DNA of 64,000 bases from Candidatus Tepidiaquacella proteinivora. GTDB lineage: Bacteria > Bacteroidota > Ignavibacteria > Tepidaquicellales > Tepidaquicellaceae. The DNA is taken from NCBI GenBank assembly GCA_013348845.1, contig CP054675.1:877501-941500 (forward strand). The letters are read 5' to 3'. Made by a program: the position numbers and the translations under genes. Positions 9,862 to 20,890 of this stretch are shown one piece after another (the stretch's first letter is position 1; each line of letters begins with the position of its first letter). A model generated the notes under the pieces. It saw only the letters and a list, made by a program, of their open reading frames with translations, did no database searches and had not been told where the DNA came from.

Positions 9862-11679
9862 TCAGATAGAATTTGAGAACTTCCGTAAATCAAATATAAG
9901 TTCTCTGCATATTTCTCTTAAATTTTCATCAATCTTATAAACAGGAATTATCTTCCCCGCATTGACAATTGCAATATCCAGCCCGGATTCCACAGCAAAA
10001 TGTAAAAAAACAGAATTTAAAATTACTCTCAATTGTTCATTCAATCCATAAGAACAATTACTGATACCAAGTATTGTCTTCGCATCCGGAATTATTCTCT
10101 TTATTGTTTTTATTGCTTCAAAAGTATTTATTGCACTTTTTCTTAATTCTTCAGTTCCGGTACCCAATGGAAATGTTAACATATCAAATATCAAATCATC
10201 ATCCCTCAATCCAAATTCATTAACTGCAAAATCTCTTATTCGCTTTGCAATAGAAACTTTTTTTTCTGTTGTATATGCCTGGCCTTCTTCATCGATAGAA
10301 AGTATCACAACAAAAGCTCCATATTCTTTTGCAAGTGATAAAATTTTGCCTGCTTTCTCAATACCATCTTCTAAATTTACGGAATTAATTATAGCTCTTC
10401 CACCATAATTTCTTAATGCAACTTCTATTACTAACGGATCTGTCGAATCTATCATTAAAGGCGCACTGATTGATGTATTAAATCTTTTTATAACCTCATA
10501 CATATCTTTAGCCTCATTCCTACCAGTAAAAGTAACAGAAACATCGATAATATGAGCTCCTTCATCTATTTGTTTCTTTGCTAAATTAATCATAGAATCA
10601 TAATCATTTTTCTGTAATAGTTCTCTAAATTGTTTCGAGCCATTAGCATTACACCTTTCACCAACTAAAACAGGCGGAATATCAATTTTTAGAGGTACAA
10701 CAGATAATAATGATGAAACAGAAGGAATATATTTTATTTCTCTCTGTTTAGGAATATAATTATTACTTACTTCTGCTAGTGTTTTAATATGAGATGGCTT
10801 CGTTCCGCAACATCCTCCGATAATATTAACACCAAGTTCTGAAATATAATAGGTCATCCATTTTTTAAATTCATCCTCAGATAACTTATAACATATTTTA
10901 CCATCAATAATTTCCGGAATACCTGCATTTGGCATGCAAAAGATAAATTTCTTTGAATTTTCACATAGATATCTTAAACTTTCTTCCATCTCTTTAGGAC
11001 CAACGGCGCAATTAATCCCAAAAATTTCAACAATATCATAAGGTTCAATTGCATTGTAAACTGTAGAAATATCTGAACCAAGCATCATTGTACCTGTTGA
11101 TTCTATTGTAACAGAAACGATTACAGGTAATTTGATTTTTCTTTCTTTAAATATTTTTTGTACAGCAGAAAGTGCAGACTTAATTTGTAATATATCCTGA
11201 CAGGTCTCTATACAAATAATATCTATACCGCCATCTATTAATCCGCTAATCTGCCTGTAATAAGCCATCTCCATATTATCAAAAGTAATGTGTCTCAAAC
11301 TTGGTAATTTAGAAGTAGGTCCAACTGAACCTGCCACGAAGCGGGGTCTTTCAACGGTAGAAAAATCTAAAGTGCATTCCTTTGCGATTTTTGCAGATAA
11401 AAAAGAAAGTTCATAATCTAATTCCGGAATGTTATAATCGGCAAGTGTTATGCAAGAAGAACCAAATGAATTTGTTTCTATTACATCAGCGCCAGCTTGA
11501 AGAAAAGAATAATGTATTTTTTTTACAACATCGGGTTTTGATTTACACAGATACTCATTACATCCTTCAAACTGCTTTCCGCCAAAATCATCTTGTGAAA
11601 GATTGTAATTCTGAATGTTAGTACCAGTTGCACCATCAAATAAGATTATCCGTTCCCTTAATAATTTTAAAAATTCCAT
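9862..11679 (-). CDS. metH: Methionine synthase catalytic half: homocysteine-binding plus methyltetrahydrofolate-binding domains only
   Basis: A 605-residue protein matching the first half of cobalamin-dependent methionine synthase. Residues 1-310 form the homocysteine S-methyltransferase barrel with zinc ligands Cys224 (GINCAVGP) and Cys290/Cys291 (GGCCGT). Residues 335-600 form the pterin-binding barrel (GERCNANGSKQF, later GISNCSYGLNEQLR and LDIAIVNAGK). Full MetH is about 1150-1230 residues and continues with the B12-binding and AdoMet-activation domains. Here the frame ends cleanly at the domain boundary, and only 124 bases separate it from the next gene. The cobalamin part must be encoded elsewhere, or the enzyme uses another corrinoid partner. 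Neighbours give no hint. Confidence 0.88.
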   Translation of the reverse strand: MEFLKLLRERIILFDGATGTNIQNYNLSQDDFGGKQFEGCNEYLCKSKPDVVKKIHYSFLQAGADVIETNSFGSSCITLADYNIPELDYELSFLSAKIAKECTLDFSTVERPRFVAGSVGPTSKLPSLRHITFDNMEMAYYRQISGLIDGGIDIICIETCQDILQIKSALSAVQKIFKERKIKLPVIVSVTIESTGTMMLGSDISTVYNAIEPYDIVEIFGINCAVGPKEMEESLRYLCENSKKFIFCMPNAGIPEIIDGKICYKLSEDEFKKWMTYYISELGVNIIGGCCGTKPSHIKTLAEVSNNYIPKQREIKYIPSVSSLLSVVPLKIDIPPVLVGERCNANGSKQFRELLQKNDYDSMINLAKKQIDEGAHIIDVSVTFTGRNEAKDMYEVIKRFNTSISAPLMIDSTDPLVIEVALRNYGGRAIINSVNLEDGIEKAGKILSLAKEYGAFVVILSIDEEGQAYTTEKKVSIAKRIRDFAVNEFGLRDDDLIFDMLTFPLGTGTEELRKSAINTFEAIKTIKRIIPDAKTILGISNCSYGLNEQLRVILNSVFLHFAVESGLDIAIVNAGKIIPVYKIDENLREICRELIFDLRKFSNSI

Positions 11680-11795
11680 AAATCAATTATTATCAAATTA
11701 AAAATAATTTATATACTATTAAAGTTACTAATTATAACAAAAATTGAATTTTTATTTATCTGAATAATAATTATGTTTAAACGAAAATAAACTAA

Positions 11796-12410
11796 ATGAG
11801 TTTTAATAAACTGATAATTCCCTTTTTATTAATTTCAACATTTTTTATTTCAATGTTTATTTTCTCTTGTGAAACCCCTACAAAATTACACTCCTGGATA
11901 GATTCAACCTACAATGGTGGTTATATTAACAATATATTAGTAATGGCAATTGTGAAAGATTTAGAATACAGAACAGCCTATGAAAATGAGGTTGTTAATC
12001 AATTAAGCGAAAGAGATATTCACTCTGTACAATCACTAAAAATATTATCCCCTACTAAAACATATTCTGAGGAAGACTTTGATACAATACTAACTCAAAA
12101 TAAATTAGAATCAATAATTTTTATAAAATATCTTGGTACAGAAGTAGAAAAAGTCGATAATAAAGGTAAAACTTTTTATAAATACTATAAAAAAACTTTA
12201 AAATCCACTTTCAGAAGTGGATATTATGAAATACACAGAACAGTAATTGTTGAAATTTCATTATTTACAGCAAATAATGGTAAAATAATTTGGTCTGCAA
12301 CAGCAAAAACGACAAATGCCATTGATGTAAATGACTTAGCAAATTCTCTTGCAAAAGAAATAATAAAAAATTTAGAGGAAAAAAAACTAATAAAACCTAA
12401 AATAAAATAA
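11796..12410 (+). CDS. Lipoprotein of unknown function, possibly DUF4136-like
   Basis: A 204-residue protein with a lipoprotein signal sequence (hydrophobic 8-25, lipobox FIFSC with Cys at about 27). The mature part starts NILVMAIVKDLEYRTAYENEVVNQL, then has a KTYSEEDF segment, a strand ESIIFIKYLG, and a C-terminal GKIIWSATAKTT followed by a helix ending in lysines. This pattern (periplasmic mixed alpha/beta domain sensing a xxIIWSA strand) resembles DUF4136-type lipoproteins, but I am not certain of the family. It stands alone on the plus strand, divergent from the metH fragment and convergent with tRNA-Cys. A possible promoter, TTG (11744-11746)-N21-TAATTATG (11768-11775), lies upstream. 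Confidence 0.65.
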   Translation: MSFNKLIIPFLLISTFFISMFIFSCETPTKLHSWIDSTYNGGYINNILVMAIVKDLEYRTAYENEVVNQLSERDIHSVQSLKILSPTKTYSEEDFDTILTQNKLESIIFIKYLGTEVEKVDNKGKTFYKYYKKTLKSTFRSGYYEIHRTVIVEISLFTANNGKIIWSATAKTTNAIDVNDLANSLAKEIIKNLEEKKLIKPKIK

Positions 12411-12435
12411 AACTTTACCCACTGAAAACAAATAG

Positions 12436-12508
12436 AGGCGTCGATCGGATTCGAACCGATGAATAACAGTTTTGCAGACTGCTCCCTTAGCCACTTGGGT
12501 ACGACGCC
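12436..12508 (-). tRNA. tRNA-Cys(GCA)
   Basis: A full cloverleaf folds on the minus strand: acceptor GGCGTCG pairs with CGACGCC, the anticodon loop is CTGCAAA inside a GCAGT/ACTGT stem, giving anticodon GCA, and the T-arm contains GGTTCGAATCC. The discriminator is U and CCA is not encoded. It lies 47 bases downstream of tRNA-Gly on the same strand. Confidence 0.95.
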
Positions 12509-12555
12509 ATTAGTATAAAACAAATAACAATTAAAGAACGACTATAAAAAATTTG

Positions 12556-12628
<73 letters not shown>

Positions 12629-12668
12629 ATTTAAAACAAATATAAATCTATGATAAATTTTTTTCAAG

Positions 12669-13454
12669 TCAAGTTGATTTTTTCAAATCTCTATGTACAT
12701 GCATACTTGAAGCCTGAGCTTTAGGGAATATCAATATCTCTGCAATTAAGACATTGTCATCTCTTGTTAATATATACTCTATTGCATCTGCAACATCATC
12801 TGCATATAATGGTATTAAACCTTCATAAACTGCTTTTGCTCTCTTTCTATCACCGTGAAAACGAACTATGCTAAATTCAGTCTCAGCCAATCCGGGATCA
12901 ACAGTAGATACTTTGATGTTAGTACCGAGCAAATCAATTCTAAATGCCTTTGTCAATGCATCCACAGCGTGTTTAGTAGCACAATATACATTTCCTCCCG
13001 GATACACCTCTCTTCCGGCAATAGACCCGATATTTACAATATGACCACCATTATTTTTAATCATCAGAGGTATCACTGCACGGGAAACATAGAGTAATCC
13101 TTTTACATTAGTATCAATCATTTCTTCCCAATCTGAAAGCAAACCATTCTGAATTTTATCCAAACCTCTTGATAATCCAGCATTATTAATTAGAAAATCG
13201 ATTTTTTTCCACTTCGGTGGTAATTCTGAAATGGCTTTTTCAACTTTCTTTTGATTTCTCACATCAAGTTTAATCAGATAAACATCAATTGAATATTTTC
13301 TTTTAATTTTTTCGGAAATTTTTTTTAATCTTTCAAGCCTTCTTGCAATCAAAATAAGATTACAACCCTGAGAAGCTAATCTATAAGCGGTTGCTTCCCC
13401 AAAACCACTCGAAGCACCTGTAATCAAAGCTATTTTACTTTTTATACTTTTCAT
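12669..13454 (-). CDS. Short-chain dehydrogenase/reductase, YdfG-like
   Basis: A 261-residue classical SDR. The cofactor motif TGASSGFGEA is at 13-22, followed by an arginine pair (ARRLERL) near 37 that suggests NADP preference. NNAG is near 91, the catalytic Ser in NIGSIAGREVYPG near 142, and the catalytic YCATK near 154-158. PGLAETEFSIVRFHGD is typical of the YdfG/NADP-dependent 3-hydroxy acid dehydrogenase group, which oxidises L-allo-threonine, serine or 3-hydroxypropionate. The exact substrate cannot be fixed from sequence. The gene diverges from pyk; only 57 bases separate the two starts. Confidence 0.88.
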   Translation of the reverse strand: MKSIKSKIALITGASSGFGEATAYRLASQGCNLILIARRLERLKKISEKIKRKYSIDVYLIKLDVRNQKKVEKAISELPPKWKKIDFLINNAGLSRGLDKIQNGLLSDWEEMIDTNVKGLLYVSRAVIPLMIKNNGGHIVNIGSIAGREVYPGGNVYCATKHAVDALTKAFRIDLLGTNIKVSTVDPGLAETEFSIVRFHGDRKRAKAVYEGLIPLYADDVADAIEYILTRDDNVLIAEILIFPKAQASSMHVHRDLKKST

Positions 13455-13511
13455 TTTTTATTATTTTACTTATTAAAATGAAAATTATTAAACAATCTTA
13501 AAAGTCAAAAA

Positions 13512-14921
13512 ATGTCAAATAAAACTAAAATTGTTTGCACATTAGGACCTGCCTCAGGGAAAAAAGAAATCATTAAGCAATTAATTCTGGAAGGCTCAAA
13601 TGCTTTCAGATTAAATTTCTCACACGGAGAATATGCTCAACATAGATATTATATAGATATGATAAGAGAAACTGAAAAAGAAATTGGAAAAAATGTATCA
13701 GTTATACAGGACTTACAGGGACCAAGAATCAGAGTGGGAAAACTTAAAAACAAAGAAATAATTCTTAAAGAAAATGATGAAATAATAATAACATCAGAAA
13801 ATATCTATGGAGATAATAAAAAAATAACAACCACATATAAAAATTTTTGCAAGGATGTTAAGATAAACCAAAGAATTCTTTTGGATGATGGTTTATTAAT
13901 GTTAATTGCAAAAGAAAAAATAAAAAAAGGAAGTTCAATAGAGTTAAAATGTGAAATTATAAAGGGTGGACCATTAAAAGAAAATAAAGGTATAAACCTT
14001 CCGGATACTAAAATATCACTACCGGCAATTACTCAGAAAGATTTAAAAGATATAGATTTTGGAATAAAACTTCCTATAGATATGATTGCTTTAAGTTTTG
14101 TAAGAAGCGCAAAAGATATTGCTACTTTGAAAAAGCTATTAAAGAAGAAAGGGGTAAATATACCAGTCATTGCAAAAATTGAAAGGCCAGAAGCAATCAA
14201 GGAAATAGATAAAATTATAAAAATTTCAGACGCAATTATGATTGCAAGAGGAGATCTTGGCGTAGAATTATCCCCGGAGGAAGTACCTGTTTTGCAAAAA
14301 TTAATTATTAGCAAATGTAATGAAAATTTAAGACCTGTTATTACTGCAACTCAAATGCTCGAAAGTATGGTTGAAAAAAGAATACCAACCCGTGCAGAAG
14401 TATCTGATGTCGCTAATGCTATCCTGGATGGTACTGACTGCGTAATGCTTTCAGCTGAAACTTCAATTGGAATAGATCCTGTAAATGCAGTCAGAATGAT
14501 GTCTAAAGTAATTGAAAAAACTGAGATGATGATAAAACCTAAATTCAAAGATAACCGAAAAAACACTCTTGAAACTCTATGTAAAACAGCAACTGAAATT
14601 GCACAATTACTTAATATCGATACAATCATCACGATATCTAAAAAGGGAAAATCTCCATTATATTTATCAAGCCACAGAACTTTAGCAAATATCTTTGTAT
14701 TAACAACTAATCCGACGATACAAAAAATTAATAATATTGTTTGGGGGGTAAACCCTTATATATATGATGGGAAATTTAATGTCTCTGAAATTTTAAGTTT
14801 TATTGAAAAAGTAACAAAAAAAATAAATAAATATTTGCGTAAAAAAGCAATTTTAATTTATAATAATTCAGAAAACAGTAAAGATTCCGCAGATACAATT
14901 TCTATAATAGACCTGAAATAA
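13512..14921 (+). CDS. pyk: Pyruvate kinase
   Basis: A 469-residue pyruvate kinase, forming pyruvate and ATP from phosphoenolpyruvate and ADP. The N-terminus KIVCTLGPAS and the NFSHGE loop are present, the B domain spans about 68-165, and the active-site block IAKIERPEAI ... IMIARGDLGVELSPEEVP is near 215-260. ATQMLESM and AEVSDVANAILDG follow. The C-terminal regulatory domain is short, as in the basic 470-residue enzymes, with no PEP-utiliser extension. It is a single-gene unit facing away from the SDR gene and ending 23 bases before a convergent small lipoprotein gene. Confidence 0.97.
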   Translation: MSNKTKIVCTLGPASGKKEIIKQLILEGSNAFRLNFSHGEYAQHRYYIDMIRETEKEIGKNVSVIQDLQGPRIRVGKLKNKEIILKENDEIIITSENIYGDNKKITTTYKNFCKDVKINQRILLDDGLLMLIAKEKIKKGSSIELKCEIIKGGPLKENKGINLPDTKISLPAITQKDLKDIDFGIKLPIDMIALSFVRSAKDIATLKKLLKKKGVNIPVIAKIERPEAIKEIDKIIKISDAIMIARGDLGVELSPEEVPVLQKLIISKCNENLRPVITATQMLESMVEKRIPTRAEVSDVANAILDGTDCVMLSAETSIGIDPVNAVRMMSKVIEKTEMMIKPKFKDNRKNTLETLCKTATEIAQLLNIDTIITISKKGKSPLYLSSHRTLANIFVLTTNPTIQKINNIVWGVNPYIYDGKFNVSEILSFIEKVTKKINKYLRKKAILIYNNSENSKDSADTISIIDLK

Positions 14922-14943
14922 ATATCTTAGTATTTTCTAATTA

Positions 14944-15231
14944 TTATTTAAAATCTAAGTTCTTTCCGATTTCTTCAGCCTTCTTTTCATAATCAGAAAC
15001 AGTATAGCCATATTTTTCACATACTTTTTCGAGAACATCCTGATAAACTTTTAAATAATCATCAGGATTAGTAATAGATTTATTAAAATCACCTTTCATA
15101 ACCTCACTTATAACCTCTTGGGTTATTTTAGAAAAATCCTCATCGCTCATTTTCTTTTCTCCACAACTAATAAAGAATGTGAAAGAAAATAATAAAACTC
15201 CTAAAAAGATAATAAATTGGTAATTCTTCAT
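14944..15231 (-). CDS. Small lipoprotein, function unknown
   Basis: A 95-residue protein with a lipoprotein signal (hydrophobic 4-21, FFISC with Cys at about 23) and a charged, helical mature part of about 70 residues (MSDEDFSKITQEVISEVMKGDF ... YEKKAEEIGKNL). No family is recognised. Reading frame, lipobox and codon use look genuine. It lies between the ends of pyk and the PAS kinase gene region; the kinase gene downstream is on the same strand but starts 1.6 kb upstream in transcription order, so this gene is the last of a possible kinase-lipoprotein transcript. Confidence 0.65.
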   Translation of the reverse strand: MKNYQFIIFLGVLLFSFTFFISCGEKKMSDEDFSKITQEVISEVMKGDFNKSITNPDDYLKVYQDVLEKVCEKYGYTVSDYEKKAEEIGKNLDFK

Positions 15232-15322
15232 AAATTTGATTTTATTTAATAATTTGTAAAATTCACTTTTTTCTTAAAAAAGTCAATTCATTCAGAAAAA
15301 AAATTATATTAAAATTAAATGC

Positions 15323-16855
15323 TTATTGAAATTTTGGTAAACTTAAAATAACCTTTGTACCTTCTCCCTCTTTACTTTCAATTCTTAAATCCCCTTTATT
15401 TAATTCTGCTAATTCTTTTGATATCAGTAAACCTATACCAGTACCAGATTCATTAGCAGTTCCCCTTGTAGAAATATATGTATCTTTAATAAAAAGTTTA
15501 TTCATAATTTCCTCTTTTATGCCTATACCAAAATCTATAAATAATATTTTATTATACTCGCTTTCGGTTTTAAAATCAATTATAATCTCACCACCTCTTT
15601 TCGAAAACTTGATAGAATTACTTAACAGATTTCTTAAAATTACCTTAAGCATGTTTTTATCAGCATAAACAAAAGCATCATCAGGCATCAAATTTTTTAT
15701 TTTGAGATTTTTACTTGTTATATTAAAATTAAAAGGATTTATTATATCCGTTAATAAACTTTTTATTGATATTTTCTCAGTCTCAATTTTTCTTTGTTTA
15801 ATGTTTAATTTTGACCATTCAAGTATATTATCAAGAAGTGCAGCCTGACTTTGTGATATAGACATTATACATTTTGCAATACTCAGAATTTGGGGTTTAG
15901 TTAATGTATCAATATCATTATACAAGGAATTCGAAAAGTTTGATAAAATATGTGTAAAATTCCTTAAATCATGTGCTAAAATGGAAATAAATTTATCTTT
16001 ACTTCTATTTGCTTCCTCTAACTGTTTAGAATAGTTTTCGATTTTATTCATATCCATAATTTTTTCTGTAACATCAAATATTACTCCATCAATATAAACC
16101 GGTGAATTATTCTTATCAAATACAGGTCTGCCTCTTTCGGAAAGATATTTTATATTTCCATTTTTATCTTTTATTTTATACCTTACAATAAAAGGACATC
16201 TATTTTTAATTGCTTCATTAATAATTCCTTCCGCTGTCTCTATTTCATCAGGTGACATTAAAGTAAAAAGCGGAGATATATTTCTATTTTTAGATAAAGT
16301 ATCTATATCATAGCCTGTAATTTCTTCAGCATATTTATTATAAAAATTTATTTTATTTTCTTCCTTCAAATTAATTCTATATACTATTGCTGGAATGTTT
16401 TCAGCAAGAGATTTATAAGATTCTTCACTTTCCTGTAACTTATCCTCAATCTTTTTTCTGAATGATATATCTCTTGCAACAGCAATTATTACATCTTTAT
16501 CAAAATATTTTCCTTTATTTAAAATTACTTCCTTAGGGAAAATCTCGCCGTTTTTCCGTCTCCCCCACCATTCAAATATCTGAAGTTCCCCTTCTGCTGC
16601 CTTTTTTAGATGTTCTGCAGTTTCGTTCATATCATTCATACCTGGTGCAGATAAAAACTCAGGGGTATTTCCGATAAATTCAGAGCGTTCATACCCATAC
16701 ATCTTGACTGCTCCTTCATTAACATCAATAAATTTACCATCAAGATCGTGAATATAAATAGCATCAGTTATTGAATTATAAAAACACTTGAAACTTTCTA
16801 TTATCTCCTCATAACTTTTATTTCCAATAATAAATTTAAAATTATCAGAATTCAT
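15323..16855 (-). CDS. Cytoplasmic PAS-PAS sensor histidine kinase
   Basis: A 510-residue kinase with no transmembrane helix or signal peptide. PAS1 covers about 18-140, PAS2 about 145-265 and is followed by a helical linker. The dimerisation/phospho-acceptor helix has His295 in FISILAHDLRNF. The ATP-binding domain covers about 390-510 with N-box LRNLLSNSIKFS, G1 DFGIGI and G2 ESGTGIGL. HDLRN with an N instead of the usual HELRTP is a common variant in the Bacteroidetes kinases of this type. No response regulator is adjacent, so it is an orphan kinase. It is transcribed away from groES. Confidence 0.9.
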   Translation of the reverse strand: MNSDNFKFIIGNKSYEEIIESFKCFYNSITDAIYIHDLDGKFIDVNEGAVKMYGYERSEFIGNTPEFLSAPGMNDMNETAEHLKKAAEGELQIFEWWGRRKNGEIFPKEVILNKGKYFDKDVIIAVARDISFRKKIEDKLQESEESYKSLAENIPAIVYRINLKEENKINFYNKYAEEITGYDIDTLSKNRNISPLFTLMSPDEIETAEGIINEAIKNRCPFIVRYKIKDKNGNIKYLSERGRPVFDKNNSPVYIDGVIFDVTEKIMDMNKIENYSKQLEEANRSKDKFISILAHDLRNFTHILSNFSNSLYNDIDTLTKPQILSIAKCIMSISQSQAALLDNILEWSKLNIKQRKIETEKISIKSLLTDIINPFNFNITSKNLKIKNLMPDDAFVYADKNMLKVILRNLLSNSIKFSKRGGEIIIDFKTESEYNKILFIDFGIGIKEEIMNKLFIKDTYISTRGTANESGTGIGLLISKELAELNKGDLRIESKEGEGTKVILSLPKFQ

Positions 16856-17020
16856 AAAACAAATAAAGAATATTTTAATTCTCTAATAATATACAACTTT
16901 AGCTTTAATATAAGTAAAAATTTCCAAAATTAAAATAATATTTTCTTAAAGTTATAACTAAGTTAACAGATTACTAACCTCACTAAAATAAAAGTTGAGA
17001 TAAATATATAAAAAATTAGT

Positions 17021-17052
17021 ATTGATTTTTATAAAAAAATATATTATTTTAG
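17021..17052 (+). promoter_or_regulatory. groESL promoter, Bacteroidetes-type
   Basis: ATTG at 17021-17024 and TATTTTAG at 17045-17052 are separated by exactly 20 bases, matching the TTG-N20-TAnnTTTG pattern seen upstream of efp and purN in this window with one mismatch. The -7 box overlaps the left arm of the CIRCE operator, so the start point would fall inside the operator. Confidence 0.55.
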
Positions 17053-17075
17053 CACTACTCAATTGAGAGTGCTAA
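17049..17075 (+). promoter_or_regulatory. CIRCE operator (HrcA binding site) upstream of groES
   Basis: The inverted repeat TTAGCACTA-N9-GAGTGCTAA matches the CIRCE consensus (TTAGCACTC-N9-GAGTGCTAA) with one mismatch in the left arm. It lies 53 bases before the groES start. HrcA binds CIRCE and represses chaperonin transcription until heat or misfolding titrates it. The hrcA gene itself is not in this window. Confidence 0.95.
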
Positions 17076-17128
17076 TAAAACTTAAAAATAAGTTAAATAT
17101 TTACAAATAATTAAAAAAGAGGTGCATT

Positions 17129-17413
17129 ATGAACTTAAAACCATTAGCAGACAGAATCCTCGTAAAGCCATCACCGGCTGAGGAAAAGACTAAATCAGGA
17201 ATAATTATTCCTGACACTGCAAAGGAAAAACCAATGCAGGGTGAAGTTATTGCTGTTGGAAAAGGAAGAGTTACCGAAGATGGTAAACTCATTCCAATGG
17301 AATTAAAAGTAGGAGATAAAGTTCTTTATGGTAAGTACTCGGGAACTGAGGTTACTATAGATGGAGAAGAATATCTTATAATGAGAGAATCCGATGTTTA
17401 TGCAATTATTTAA
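17129..17413 (+). CDS. groES: Co-chaperonin GroES
   Basis: A 94-residue GroES. It begins [35 protein letters not shown], with the mobile loop that docks on GroEL at about 17-33, then [12 protein letters not shown] and the closing [18 protein letters not shown]-type end (here IDGEEYL). It forms the heptameric lid of the GroEL chamber. An AGAGGTG ribosome-binding site lies six bases before the ATG. groEL follows after 28 bases in the same operon, under the CIRCE/HrcA site upstream. Confidence 0.98.
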   Translation: MNLKPLADRILVKPSPAEEKTKSGIIIPDTAKEKPMQGEVIAVGKGRVTEDGKLIPMELKVGDKVLYGKYSGTEVTIDGEEYLIMRESDVYAII

Positions 17414-17438
17414 TTAAAAAATTTAAAAAGGAGAATAA

Positions 17439-19076
<1,638 letters not shown>

Positions 19077-19101
19077 TAGTAAAGGGAAGATTAATTAATA
19101 T

Positions 19102-19136
19102 AAAAACGGCAGGAATCTCCTGCCGTTTTTTTTATA
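19102..19136 (+). terminator. Intrinsic terminator after groEL, probably bidirectional
   Basis: A 13-bp perfect stem, AAAAACGGCAGGA with TCCTGCCGTTTTT and a three-base loop, is followed by a run of eight T. On the minus strand the same stem also ends in five T, so it can serve the TIGR02757 gene that would be read toward it from the other side. Confidence 0.95.
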
Positions 19137-19150
19137 TTAGCTAATGATTT

Positions 19151-19933
19151 TTAATTTATACTTTTCCTTGCATTCTGTATATCTAAATGACATAGTGAAA
19201 AATCATATTTTACCGGATCAACCGGATCAAATAATTTAAGTTTTTCTGTAAGATTTAAAGCAAACTTCATATCACAGGATTTTCTTTCCACAAGTCTCAA
19301 ATTGATTGCTTGTCTATAGACATGTATATCTACTGGTATAATTAATTTAGATCTTGAAACTTCCTTACCCCATATTCCCAAATCTATTTTATCCTTTCTA
19401 ACCATCCACCTTAAAAATAAATTAAGTCTTTTACATGTTGAATTATTTTCAGGTATTGGTATTAAATATCGAAAAGAATCATTTTTCTTAGAAAAATTAT
19501 TTAATTTTTTTGAAAAATCATTTAATGCATAAAATATAGTATCGCAGTCTGAATTATATCCAGAGATGAATAAATTTTTTAAATTTCCATATTTCACAAT
19601 TACTTTATGTAAAACTGAAATTAACTCGATAAAATCATCATTGTTATTAAATCTATAGTTGAAACCTATACAATACTTCTTATCCCTTAATTTATCGAAA
19701 TTTGAAATGAACCCGTAAATCTGTTTATTCAATATCTTCAGAAATTTTTTTATATGAGAAATTATTTGTTCAACCCTTCCATAAGAATAGCAAGATGCAA
19801 TAAATCCCAATAATTCAATATCTTCATTACTTTTCATCTCGTGTAATAACCAGATAGGGTCAATATCAGAATTCTTATAATTGTATTTTAGATAAAGTAA
19901 ATCGAGTAAATTCTTTAAATTCTCTTTATCCAT
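19151..19933 (-). CDS. TIGR02757 family protein (DUF2400)
   Basis: About 260 residues. The C-terminal block CKRLNLFLRWMVRKDKIDLGIW and PVDIHVYRQAINLRL is the signature of TIGR02757/DUF2400 proteins, common in Bacteroidetes and Chlorobi and of unproven function; the fold is reminiscent of helix-hairpin-helix base-excision glycosylases. I chose the ATG at 19933 (MDKENLKN): the longer frame would start on TTG at 19960 and overlap miaA by 35 bases, whereas this one overlaps the miaA stop by 8, as in coupled genes. It lies directly downstream of miaA on the same strand. Confidence 0.85.
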   Translation of the reverse strand: MDKENLKNLLDLLYLKYNYKNSDIDPIWLLHEMKSNEDIELLGFIASCYSYGRVEQIISHIKKFLKILNKQIYGFISNFDKLRDKKYCIGFNYRFNNNDDFIELISVLHKVIVKYGNLKNLFISGYNSDCDTIFYALNDFSKKLNNFSKKNDSFRYLIPIPENNSTCKRLNLFLRWMVRKDKIDLGIWGKEVSRSKLIIPVDIHVYRQAINLRLVERKSCDMKFALNLTEKLKLFDPVDPVKYDFSLCHLDIQNARKSIN

Positions 19934-20870
19934 AGAGAAATTTTTCCCATTCTTTTTCAATGAAATTTAAAACATCTAAATCTGAAGTGTCTTCATTTAT
20001 ATTAATCCATTTTATTCTATCATCCTTTCTAAACCATGTCATTTGTCTCTTCGCATATCTCCTTGTATTTTGCTTAATCTCTTCAATCATCTCTTCATAA
20101 GTAAATTGTTTCTCTAAATATTGAAAAACTTCCTTAATACCAACTGTATTGAGTGAATTAAATTCTCTGTAGTTATATCCCCTTTTATGTAGTTCTGCAA
20201 TCTCATCAACCAGACCTTTTTTAATCATCTCATCTACTCTGAAATTGATTTTTTCATACAAAAATTTTCTATCTACATTTAAACCTATTTGCAGAGATTC
20301 AAAATTAATCTCAGGTTTATTCTTCTGTAATTTAGATATACTCTCCCCAGTCTGATAATAAACTTCAAGTGCTCTTATAACTCTGCGAAAATAATATGGT
20401 TTCAATTTTAAAGCAGTTTCAGGGTCAACTTTATATAACTCATTATAAATGTATTCTTTCCCTTTTTCCTTTAAAGTATGATTTAATTTTTCTCTGATTT
20501 GAATATCAACAGAATCAATTTCGAACAAACCATCTATTAAAGATTTTATATACAAACCACTACCCCCAACAACAATTGGCATCTTTCCCCTGTTAATGAT
20601 ATCATTAATTCTCTCTCGCCCGATTATCCCAAATTTTCCGGCATTAAATTCCTCTTCTAATTCAATTTCCTCTACGAAATGATGCTTTATTAATTCTCTC
20701 TGGTTTTCATCTGCAATTGCAGTCGCAATTCTTATATGCTTATAGACTTGTCTTGAATCAGCAGAAATTATTTCAGCATTATATTTTTTAGCAACTTCTA
20801 ATGAATATTTTGTTTTGCCGGAAGCTGTCGGACCAACTATTACAAGTATTTTACTTTTAACGGATTCCAA
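19926..20870 (-). CDS. miaA: tRNA dimethylallyltransferase MiaA
   Basis: A 314-residue MiaA, which transfers a dimethylallyl group to A37 of tRNAs reading codons that start with U. The P-loop GPTASGKTKYS is at 13-23, ISADSRQVYKHI follows near 34, then GGSGLYIKSLIDGLFE near 100 and RRYAKRQMTWFRKD near 275. The start is TTG: no in-frame ATG lies between the upstream stop and the P-loop, and MESVKSKILVIVGPT leaves no room for a later start. A tight hairpin separates it from the large T9SS gene upstream. Confidence 0.96.
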   Translation of the reverse strand: MESVKSKILVIVGPTASGKTKYSLEVAKKYNAEIISADSRQVYKHIRIATAIADENQRELIKHHFVEEIELEEEFNAGKFGIIGRERINDIINRGKMPIVVGGSGLYIKSLIDGLFEIDSVDIQIREKLNHTLKEKGKEYIYNELYKVDPETALKLKPYYFRRVIRALEVYYQTGESISKLQKNKPEINFESLQIGLNVDRKFLYEKINFRVDEMIKKGLVDEIAELHKRGYNYREFNSLNTVGIKEVFQYLEKQFTYEEMIEEIKQNTRRYAKRQMTWFRKDDRIKWININEDTSDLDVLNFIEKEWEKFLYG

Positions 20871-20890
20871 GATAAAATTTAATGTATATT

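Noticed and set aside
12224-12523. Open reading frame on the minus strand across tRNA-Cys
   Set aside because: It runs through a complete tRNA and antisense to the lipoprotein gene; no independent support.
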